Shown here: positions 34,980 through 41,320 of the stretch, in pieces | Position numbering within the stretch: the first letter of the stretch is position 1 | Layout: the number at the start of each line of letters is the position of its first letter | Assembly (NCBI GenBank): GCA_025060625.1 | Contig: JANXBR010000005.1 | Location: 1-41,320 of the forward strand | From: Thermodesulfovibrio sp. | GTDB taxonomy: Bacteria > Nitrospirota > Thermodesulfovibrionia > Thermodesulfovibrionales > Thermodesulfovibrionaceae | Length of the DNA: 41,320 nt | Reading direction: 5' to 3' | Position numbers and translations under genes: made by a program | The notes under the pieces: generated by a model | Seen by the model: the letters and a program-made list of their open reading frames with translations, nothing else | What the model was told of the DNA's origin: nothing | Databases searched by the model: none

Positions 34980-36053
34980 TTATTCAAATATTGGATATGA
35001 ACCAAGATGTACAAGCTCAATGCATTGATTTTTTACATCTTCTAAGGTGCTCTTAACCACCTCATCCTCAATGTGACCAATAAAGTCAACAAAAAATATA
35101 TACTCCCACTTTCTCATCTTTGCTGGACGAGACTCTATCTTTGTAAGATTTATTCCCGAATCTTTAAAGGGTTTAAGAGCATTATAGAGAGCTCCTGGTT
35201 TGTCTTGAAGTGAAAACATTATAGATGTTTTATCAGAACCTGTTTTACCAGGAAAAGTTTTTCCAAGTATAAAGAATCTCGTAAAGTTATTTTTGTAGTC
35301 TTCTATATGTTTTGCAATAAATTTAAGACCGTAAATATTTGCTGCAAAATCGCTCGCTATTGCTGCGACCTCTTCATCTAAGGAAGCCTGTCTTGCTGCT
35401 TCAGCAGTGGATGCAACATCATAAACGGGAATTTCAGGCATATTCTTGCGCAACCACTCTCTACATTGAGCTCTTGCATGAGGATGGGAGTATATTTTCT
35501 TTATTTTTTCCTTTTGTCCTGTAAGGGAAAGCAGGTTGTGGGTTATTGGTATTATTATTTCTCCAGCAATTTTTACCTCATACTGCATAAACATATCAAG
35601 GGTATAGGTGACAGTGCCCTCATTTGAGTTTTCTATTGGCACAACGCCGAATTTTGTTAGTCCCTTTTCCACACACTCAAAGATATTTTTAATATTGTCC
35701 TCAGGTTCAAACTGAGCAAAGCTTCCAAAATACTTTATTGCTGCAAGATGAGTAAATGTTCCCTCTGGTCCAAGATAAGAAATTTTTTGCGATTCCTGTA
35801 GTGCAAGAGTTGCTGAAAGAATCTCTCTAAAAAGAGTCTTAATTACATCATCAGAAAAAGGTCCTTTATTCAATTTGAGGATTTTATCTATGATATTTTT
35901 TTCTCTTACAGGATCATAAAAAGAAAGTCCTTGTGTTTTTTTAATTTCTGCTATTTTTATAGCGAGTTTTCCTCGTTGACTTAAGAGTTTAAGAATTTCT
36001 GTATCAATTTTGTCAATCTTATCTCTTAAATTCTGCAATTTTTCATTTTCCAT
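34980..36053 (-). CDS. pheA: Chorismate mutase / prephenate dehydratase (P-protein)
   Basis: Bifunctional enzyme of phenylalanine synthesis. Residues about 1-85 are an AroQ chorismate mutase (LRDKIDKIDTEILKLLSQRGKLAIKIAEIKK at 9-39), about 93-270 the dehydratase (YLGPEGTFTHLAA, VPIENSNEGTVTYT, and the catalytic TRF in NNFTRFFILG), and about 278-357 an ACT domain (SLQDKPGALYNAL, LTKIESRPAK) that normally senses phenylalanine. Length 357 is standard. It heads the minus-strand aromatic operon; only 39 bp separate its start codon from the divergent decarboxylase, and no ribosome site is seen. Confidence 0.97.
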   Translation of the reverse strand: MENEKLQNLRDKIDKIDTEILKLLSQRGKLAIKIAEIKKTQGLSFYDPVREKNIIDKILKLNKGPFSDDVIKTLFREILSATLALQESQKISYLGPEGTFTHLAAIKYFGSFAQFEPEDNIKNIFECVEKGLTKFGVVPIENSNEGTVTYTLDMFMQYEVKIAGEIIIPITHNLLSLTGQKEKIKKIYSHPHARAQCREWLRKNMPEIPVYDVASTAEAARQASLDEEVAAIASDFAANIYGLKFIAKHIEDYKNNFTRFFILGKTFPGKTGSDKTSIMFSLQDKPGALYNALKPFKDSGINLTKIESRPAKMRKWEYIFFVDFIGHIEDEVVKSTLEDVKNQCIELVHLGSYPIFE

Positions 36054-36092
36054 TTTTTATTCTATCACAGAATATGATAAAATTTTAAAATT
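36054..36092. promoter_or_regulatory. Compact divergent promoter between pheA and the decarboxylase
   Basis: Only 39 bp separate the two ATGs. Minus strand: -10-like TAGAAT (36064-36059), five bases from the pheA ATG. Plus strand: -10-like TATGAT (36073-36078), 14 bases before the decarboxylase ATG. An inverted repeat ATTCT-N5-AGAAT (36059-36073) covers one -10 and touches the other and could be an operator. Neither gene has a ribosome site, suggesting leaderless transcripts. -35 elements are weak. Confidence 0.5.
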
Positions 36093-37211
36093 ATGACAAA
36101 TCGCAAAAATACTCTCATGGATAGAATATTAAACTGGATAGCTTCTCATGATGACGAACCTCCCTATCTTCTTCTTGATAGACAACTACTAAAGGAAAAA
36201 ATCTCTCTCATAGGTAAGGGAATTAAAAACTCAAAGGTCTTTTATGCTGTAAAGGCTAATCCAGATATAGAGGTTCTTAGGTATTTAAATAGTTTTAATT
36301 TGGGTTTTGAAATTGCTTCAGAAGGAGAACTGGCAATTCTAAAACAATTGAATGTTGATCCTCAAAGAATAATAACGAGTAATCCTATAAAGACTTTTAA
36401 ATTTCTTAGAGAGGCAGTTGAATATGGCATTGATTATTATGCCTTTGATTCTGTGTCAGAAGTTGAAAAGCTTGCAAAATATACACCGGGAAAGAAAGTT
36501 TATGTAAGACTTTCAGTGCCAAATGAAGGAAGTGAATGGCCCTTAAGTAAGAAATTCGGGGTTGAGATGGAAGAAGCTTCAGAATTGCTTATTTATGCTA
36601 AACAAAAAGGGCTTGAGCCTGTAGGGATAACATTTCATGTTGGTTCACAATGCAGTAACATTTATAATTGGCATACAGCAATACATAAGGCAGCCCAATT
36701 AAAAGAGCTTACAGAAAAAGCTGGTATTAAAATAAAAATGTTGAATATTGGTGGTGGATATCCTATTGAGTATATAAAGAGAGTTCCTTCCATAGAGACA
36801 ATTGAGACAAAAATTAACTCTCTCCTTGAAGAATATTTTCCCGATACAGAGATTTTTATAGAGCCTGGAAGAGCTGTTGTTGGAGATGCTGGAGTTTTTG
36901 TATCAAGAATTATTGGTAAAGCTCAAAGAGGAGACGAAAACTGGCTTTATATAGATGTAGGTGTTTTTAATGGATTAATGGAAAGCATAGGAGGTATTAA
37001 ATATCAATATGTTGTAGGAAGTAGAGGAGAAGAAAAGGAATGGACAATTGCTGGACCAAGTTGTGATAGTTTTGATGTAATAGACAGAGGAGTTTTGCTT
37101 CCTGAACCAGATGTTGGAAGCCTTATTCTTATTCTGTCTGCAGGTGCATACACAATATCCTATGCATCAGAGTTTAATGGATTTTCCATACCAAAAACAT
37201 TTTTAATTTAG
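36093..37211 (+). CDS. Group IV PLP decarboxylase, ornithine/lysine decarboxylase-like
   Basis: Probably makes putrescine from ornithine or cadaverine from lysine (cytoplasmic, fold type III barrel). PLP-site residues: Lys in VFYAVKANPD (about 48-57), H in TFHVGSQC, GGGYP, EPGRAVVGDAG and the catalytic Cys in GPSCDSFDV. The absence of the long insertions of diaminopimelate decarboxylase and its position next to speE favour polyamine synthesis over lysine synthesis. 372 residues fits. No ribosome site precedes the ATG; start may be leaderless, with Met9 as a second option. Confidence 0.9.
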   Translation: MTNRKNTLMDRILNWIASHDDEPPYLLLDRQLLKEKISLIGKGIKNSKVFYAVKANPDIEVLRYLNSFNLGFEIASEGELAILKQLNVDPQRIITSNPIKTFKFLREAVEYGIDYYAFDSVSEVEKLAKYTPGKKVYVRLSVPNEGSEWPLSKKFGVEMEEASELLIYAKQKGLEPVGITFHVGSQCSNIYNWHTAIHKAAQLKELTEKAGIKIKMLNIGGGYPIEYIKRVPSIETIETKINSLLEEYFPDTEIFIEPGRAVVGDAGVFVSRIIGKAQRGDENWLYIDVGVFNGLMESIGGIKYQYVVGSRGEEKEWTIAGPSCDSFDVIDRGVLLPEPDVGSLILILSAGAYTISYASEFNGFSIPKTFLI

Positions 37212-37221
37212 GAGGTTTGTT

Positions 37222-38058
37222 ATGATTAAATTTTTTGAGAAAGACCCTTATGCTCCAATACAGTATGTATATGAAGTGGAAAAGGTTCTGTATAAGGGCA
37301 AAAGTAAATTTCAGGAGATAATGGTCTTTGAAAATCCCTATTTTGGAAGAATTCTTGTTCTTGATAATGTTGTCCAGCTTACTGAAAGAGATGAGTTTAT
37401 CTATCATGAAATGCTAACCCATGTTCTTATGCATGCTCATCCAGAAGCAAAGAATGTTGCAGTTATAGGTGGTGGAGATGGCGGTGCAGTAAGGGAAGTT
37501 CTTAAACATGATTGTGTGAAAAAACTTTATTTTATTGAGATTGATGAAGAAGTTATAAATGTCTCAAAAAAATTTTTCCCCTCTGTTTCTTCGGCTATAG
37601 ATGATCCAAGAGTTGAGATTAGATGCATGGATGGAGCAGAGTTTATAAAAGAGATGAAAAACTCTCTTGATGTCATAATTGTTGATTCAACGGATATAAT
37701 AGGTTTTGCCAAAAGCCTTTTTACGGTTGAGTTTTTCAAATCTGTAAGAGATGCATTAACTGAAAATGGGATGTTTGTAACCCTTTCAGAGTCTCTTATA
37801 TTTCATAAAGAGCTTGTGTATGAAGTACAGAATTCAATGAAACTCATATTTCCAATTGTAGACCTTTATACTGCAAGTATAGCAACCTATGCTGGAAACT
37901 GGTGGAGTTTTTCTGTTGGCTCAAAATCTTTAGACCCCCGCGAAATGAGAAAAGCCATAAAAATAAATACCAAACTTTATACAGCAGATTTGCATAAAGC
38001 CTGCTTTTTACCCCGTGATATTTATAAAAAACTTTTAAATAAAGAGCTTATCTGGTAA
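37222..38058 (+). CDS. speE: Spermidine synthase
   Basis: Aminopropyltransferase that moves the aminopropyl group of decarboxylated S-adenosylmethionine to putrescine. The 278 residues show the fold's N-terminal beta-strand domain, GGGDGGAVREVLKH (about 82-95), the acceptor motif DSTDIIGFAKSLF (about 155-167) and YAGNWWSFSVGS. Homologues carry DSTDP-x-GPA; here PVGPA is replaced by IIGFA, so substrate range may differ. Strong AGGAGG before the ATG. Follows the decarboxylase by 10 bp. No speD (AdoMet decarboxylase) is in the window. Confidence 0.92.
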   Translation: MIKFFEKDPYAPIQYVYEVEKVLYKGKSKFQEIMVFENPYFGRILVLDNVVQLTERDEFIYHEMLTHVLMHAHPEAKNVAVIGGGDGGAVREVLKHDCVKKLYFIEIDEEVINVSKKFFPSVSSAIDDPRVEIRCMDGAEFIKEMKNSLDVIIVDSTDIIGFAKSLFTVEFFKSVRDALTENGMFVTLSESLIFHKELVYEVQNSMKLIFPIVDLYTASIATYAGNWWSFSVGSKSLDPREMRKAIKINTKLYTADLHKACFLPRDIYKKLLNKELIW

Positions 38059-38063
38059 AATAT

Positions 38064-38091
38064 TTGACTTTTTTAATGTTATCGTGATAAC
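38064..38091 (+). promoter_or_regulatory. Promoter of the hrcA-grpE-dnaK operon
   Basis: -35 TTGACT (38064-38069), 16-bp spacer, -10 GATAAC (38086-38091), starting 6 bp after the speE stop. The predicted transcript start falls at the left edge of the CIRCE element. Confidence 0.6.
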
Positions 38092-38099
38092 TTTAAACA

Positions 38100-38126
38100 T
38101 TAGCACTTAAATAAGAGGAGTGCTAA
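38100..38126 (+). promoter_or_regulatory. CIRCE operator (HrcA binding site)
   Basis: TTAGCACTT (38100-38108), 9-bp spacer, GAGTGCTAA (38118-38126): the consensus inverted repeat with a single mismatch (T for C at the ninth base of the left arm). The right arm supplies the ribosome site (GAGGAG) of hrcA and ends one base before its ATG, so HrcA can repress transcription and the inverted repeat can also fold over the start. Confidence 0.95.
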
Positions 38127-38127
38127 A

Positions 38128-39174
38128 ATGAGAGATACAATGCTTGATGAAAGAACTAAAAGAGTGCTTTACGCAGTCGTGGAAAGTTACATTGAAAAAC
38201 CTGAACCGGTGGGTTCTCGTTACATCATGAAAAAATACGGTTTTGATGTTTGTTCTGCTACAATAAGAAATATAATGTCAGATTTAGAAGATGCAGGCTT
38301 TCTGTCCCAACCTCACACCTCAGCTGGAAGAGTGCCAACAGATAGAGCCTATAGATTTTATGTTGATTATATATTTCACAAGGCTCTACTCTCACAATCC
38401 CAGGAGATTAAAAAAATTATAGAAAGTTTAACAAAAAAGTTAAGAAAACTCAGAAACAATATGGATTCTTTATTTTTAGAAGCAACTCAAAGTTTATCTC
38501 AGGCAACCAGGTATCTTGGATTAACGCTTTTACCAGCAACTGAAAAAACTGCATTGCATCGGGTAGATTTTATAAAATTTAAGGAAGACCTTGTAATAGC
38601 AGTTGTTGTAAATGACAAGGGTATTGTAAAAAATAAAATCATAAAAGCCTATCCTGAAATAACCCAGAAAGACCTCAACAGTCTTGCTGATTTTGTTAAT
38701 CAAAATTATCACGGAAAAACTATTGATGAAATAAGAGTTGATATGATGATTAGACTAAAAAAAGAAAAGCTTTTCTGGGATAAATTAATTTCAAAGATTT
38801 TAAAAATGTGTCAGGAAGCATTGAATTTTTCAAGAGAAGATGTTTATGTATCAGGATTTTATCACATAATGCATTTACCAGATTTTTCCGATATAGAAAA
38901 ACTCAGAGAGGTTGCAAAAACAATACAGGATAGACACCTTTTACTTAAGCTTTTTGAAAATATCTCTGAGGATGAGGATATGAAAGTAATCATAGGGCAG
39001 GAAAATCCTGTAGAGGAGTTTAGAAGCTTTAGTATAATTGCCTCACCTTATAAAGAAAAAGATAAATCGCTTGGTGTTATTGCTCTTGTTGGACCAAAGA
39101 GAATGAACTATCAAAGGGCAATAATGTTAGTTAACGCCTTTGCAAGATCATTAACCAGGACACTTTCAGATTAG
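38128..39174 (+). CDS. hrcA: Heat-inducible transcription repressor HrcA
   Basis: Represses chaperone genes by binding CIRCE; heat or misfolded protein, via GroEL, relieves repression. The 348 residues contain the N-terminal winged helix (RTKRVLYAVVESYIEKPEPVGSR at 6-28, then ATIRNIMSDLEDAGFL) with the conserved turn QPHTSAGRVPTDRAYRFYVD, and a C-terminal dimer domain with ENPVEEFRSFSIIASPYK and GVIALVGPKRMNYQRAI. CIRCE lies directly upstream, so the gene controls itself. First gene in hrcA-grpE-dnaK. Confidence 0.97.
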   Translation: MRDTMLDERTKRVLYAVVESYIEKPEPVGSRYIMKKYGFDVCSATIRNIMSDLEDAGFLSQPHTSAGRVPTDRAYRFYVDYIFHKALLSQSQEIKKIIESLTKKLRKLRNNMDSLFLEATQSLSQATRYLGLTLLPATEKTALHRVDFIKFKEDLVIAVVVNDKGIVKNKIIKAYPEITQKDLNSLADFVNQNYHGKTIDEIRVDMMIRLKKEKLFWDKLISKILKMCQEALNFSREDVYVSGFYHIMHLPDFSDIEKLREVAKTIQDRHLLLKLFENISEDEDMKVIIGQENPVEEFRSFSIIASPYKEKDKSLGVIALVGPKRMNYQRAIMLVNAFARSLTRTLSD

Positions 39175-39186
39175 GAGGGATATTTA

Positions 39187-39801
39187 ATGGAAGAGATAAA
39201 AAAAGATACATCTACTGAAAACAAAGAGATTGAAGAAATTTCTTATGAAGGCTCGGCAATTGAGGATAAACCAAGAGATATTGTGGAAAATCTTCAAAAT
39301 GAACTTGCTGAACAGAAAGAGAAATATTTAAGGCTTTATGCGGAGTTTGAAAATTACAAAAGAATGATTCAAAAAGAAAAAGAGGAATTAATAAACTATG
39401 CCAATGAAAAATTAATCAAAGATTTACTACCAGTTATAGATAACTTTGAATTAGCAATCAAACATGCAGGTAGTGAACTTAATTCAGAATGGCTTGAAGG
39501 TATGAAAAGAGGAGTTGAGAATACACTAAAGGAGTTTTTACGAATCTTGGAAAAATATGGAGTAAAACAGATTGAAACAGTCGGACAGGTTTTTAATCCT
39601 GAGTTTCATCATGCTGTCTCTACTGTTGAAAAGGAAGATGTAGAAGATAACATAATTGTAGAGGAACTACGTAAGGGATATTTATATAAAAACAAGCTTT
39701 TAAGAGAACCTTTGGTAGCTGTTTCCAAAAAATCTAAAACCTCTAAGGAGGGATCACACCCATCGGGTGTTCATAATGAAAGCACTAAAAAGGAGGATTA
39801 A
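39187..39801 (+). CDS. grpE: Nucleotide exchange factor GrpE
   Basis: Releases ADP from DnaK and acts as a thermosensor. The 204 residues have an acidic N-terminal tail, a long helix ([25 protein letters not shown], about 36-60), and the C-terminal beta domain with [27 protein letters not shown] and [11 protein letters not shown]. The C-terminal tail (about 180-204) is Lys/Ser rich and poorly conserved. Its last codons carry AGGAGG, the ribosome site for dnaK, and the stop ends 2 bp before the dnaK ATG. Confidence 0.96.
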   Translation: MEEIKKDTSTENKEIEEISYEGSAIEDKPRDIVENLQNELAEQKEKYLRLYAEFENYKRMIQKEKEELINYANEKLIKDLLPVIDNFELAIKHAGSELNSEWLEGMKRGVENTLKEFLRILEKYGVKQIETVGQVFNPEFHHAVSTVEKEDVEDNIIVEELRKGYLYKNKLLREPLVAVSKKSKTSKEGSHPSGVHNESTKKED

Positions 39802-39803
39802 TT

Positions 39804-41320
39804 ATGGGAAAAGCAATAGGAATAGACCTTGGTACAACTAACTCTGTTGTAGCAGTAGTTATAGGCGGTGAGCCTGTAGTAATACCAAATCAGGAAGGAC
39901 AAAGAACAACACCTTCAGTAGTTGCATTTACAGATAAAGGTGAAAGACTGGTTGGACAGGTTGCAAAAAGACAGGCAATAACTAATCCTGAAAATACAAT
40001 TTTCTCTATAAAAAGATTGATGGGAAGGAAGTATAATTCTCCAGAAGTTCAAGAAGCAAAAAAGAGACTTCCATATAAAATTGTAGAAGCTCCAAATGGT
40101 GATGCACATGTTGAAATAATGGGAAAGAGATACTCTCCCCCAGAAATATCTGCTATGATACTTCAAAAGCTTAAACAGGCAGCAGAGGATTATCTCGGTG
40201 AGCCTGTAACTGAGGCAGTCATTACAGTACCTGCTTATTTTGATGACAGTCAGCGTCAAGCAACAAAGGATGCAGGAAGAATAGCAGGACTTAATGTGCT
40301 AAGAATAATAAACGAGCCAACAGCTGCAGCACTTGCTTATGGACTTGATAAGAAAAAAGAGGAAAAAATAGCTGTCTATGATCTTGGCGGTGGAACATTT
40401 GATATCTCCATTCTTGAGATAGGAGAAGGAGTTATTGAAGTAAAGGCAACCAATGGAGATACCTATCTTGGTGGAGATGATTTTGACATAAGAGTTATGG
40501 ATTGGCTAATAGATGAATTTAAAAAACAGGAAGGAATAGATTTACGTAAAGACAGAATGGCACTTCAGAGACTTAAAGAGGCGGCTGAAAGAGCAAAAAT
40601 AGAACTTAGCTCAGCAATGGAAACTGAGATAAATCTTCCATTTATAACAGCTGATGCTTCAGGACCAAAGCATTTACTTATGAAGTTAACCCGTGCTAAG
40701 CTTGAACAGCTTGTTGATGATTTAATTCAAAAAAGCCTTGACCCATGTAAAAAGGCTCTTTCTGATGCAGGACTTTCAACCACCCAGATAGATGAGGTTG
40801 TACTTGTTGGTGGACAGACAAGAACTCCAAAGGTTCAGAAAGCTGTGCAGGATTTCTTTGGAAAAGAGCCCCATAAGGGTGTAAATCCAGATGAAGTGGT
40901 TGCCATTGGTGCTGCTATTCAGGCAGCTATTCTTAAGGGTGAGGTAAAGGAGGTTTTACTGCTTGATGTAACACCACTTTCCCTTGGAATTGAAACACTT
41001 GGTGGAGTTTTTACAAAGATAATTGAGAGAAATACAACTATACCAACTAAAAAGTCTCAGATATTTACCACTGCTGCTGACAATCAGACCGCTGTTACAA
41101 TCAAAGTCTATCAGGGTGAAAGAGAGATGGCAGCAGACAACAAGCTTCTTGGTGTATTTGAGCTTGTGGGAATTCCACCAGCACCAAGAGGTATTCCTCA
41201 GATAGAAGTTACCTTTGATATTGATGCTAATGGAATACTGCATGTCTCTGCAAAGGACCTGGCAACTGGTAAAGAGCAGTCCATTAGAATTACTGCTTCA
41301 AGTGGACTTACTGAGGACGA
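39804..41320 (+). CDS. dnaK: Molecular chaperone DnaK (3' truncated)
   Basis: Hsp70 that folds and protects proteins in an ATP-driven cycle with GrpE and DnaJ. The frame is open to the end of the window, covering about 505 of roughly 630 residues. Seen are [13 protein letters not shown] (about 6-18), the [32 protein letters not shown] region, [13 protein letters not shown] (about 193-205), [13 protein letters not shown] (about 334-346), the interdomain linker in [18 protein letters not shown] (about 380-398) and the first part of the substrate-binding domain, ending in GLTEDE. The C-terminal lid is outside the window. Confidence 0.97.
   Translation, partial: MGKAIGIDLGTTNSVVAVVIGGEPVVIPNQEGQRTTPSVVAFTDKGERLVGQVAKRQAITNPENTIFSIKRLMGRKYNSPEVQEAKKRLPYKIVEAPNGDAHVEIMGKRYSPPEISAMILQKLKQAAEDYLGEPVTEAVITVPAYFDDSQRQATKDAGRIAGLNVLRIINEPTAAALAYGLDKKKEEKIAVYDLGGGTFDISILEIGEGVIEVKATNGDTYLGGDDFDIRVMDWLIDEFKKQEGIDLRKDRMALQRLKEAAERAKIELSSAMETEINLPFITADASGPKHLLMKLTRAKLEQLVDDLIQKSLDPCKKALSDAGLSTTQIDEVVLVGGQTRTPKVQKAVQDFFGKEPHKGVNPDEVVAIGAAIQAAILKGEVKEVLLLDVTPLSLGIETLGGVFTKIIERNTTIPTKKSQIFTTAADNQTAVTIKVYQGEREMAADNKLLGVFELVGIPPAPRGIPQIEVTFDIDANGILHVSAKDLATGKEQSIRITASSGLTED

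Noticed and set aside
36093-37211. Diaminopimelate decarboxylase (lysA).
   Set aside because: The protein is shorter, with GPSCDSFDV and neighbours typical of ornithine/lysine decarboxylases, and it is coupled to speE rather than to lysine genes; some doubt remains.

Overview
The window is AT-rich bacterial DNA with tightly packed, often overlapping genes and frequent TTG/GTG starts. Protein content (F-type ATPase with separate b and b' subunits, RpoN, a complete Phe/Tyr operon, HrcA-GrpE-DnaK, type I dehydroquinase) and codon bias fit a Thermodesulfovibrio-like member of the Nitrospirota. That assignment is an impression from gene content and order; I could not run a search.

Layout. 1-2541: 3' part of rpoN, then hpf and rapZ. 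2586-8582: seven-gene ATP synthase operon (b', b, delta, alpha, gamma, beta, epsilon) with its own promoter and terminator; the a and c ring genes are absent. 8803-9501: a lone coiled-coil/nuclease-fold protein. 9502-10141: non-coding or decayed. 10142-13858 (minus): overlapping genes for an EAL protein, a CBS-GGDEF protein, a sensorless histidine kinase and a GH1 beta-glycosidase. 14028-18579 (plus): divergent operon of PHP phosphoesterase, GT21-like lipid glycosyltransferase, Tat-type alkaline phosphatase, metallophosphoesterase and a receiver-only response regulator. 18653-19363: aroD. 19371-20405 (minus): a dead pstS of one family. 20522-25431: intact pstSCAB, a small zinc-ribbon/HEAT-like protein, and phoU. 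25443-36053 (minus): pheA-hisC-aroF-tyrA-aroA-cmk-ispH-rpsA-sppA-ihf/hup-oppD-like. 36093-38058: polyamine genes (group IV decarboxylase, speE). 38064-41320: CIRCE-controlled hrcA-grpE-dnaK (dnaK cut by the window end).

Main discovery. Three promoters carry the same element: four TTAACA/GTAACA-like hexamers with an exact 11-bp period, followed by a -10 hexamer starting exactly 15 bp after the start of the last repeat. One precedes pstS; the other two lie back to back between the EAL operon and the PHP operon. This is Pho-box geometry, and it places about 8.5 kb of otherwise uncharacterised genes in the phosphate-starvation regulon. The rightward operon looks like a phosphate-scavenging and lipid-remodelling module (phosphoesterases plus a glycolipid synthase). 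The leftward operon would couple phosphate starvation to cyclic-di-GMP and to an orphan kinase whose likely partner, the orphan receiver, is in the opposite operon. EAL and CBS-GGDEF are normally one protein; here they are split at a run of eight A residues, so a fused product may arise by transcriptional slippage.
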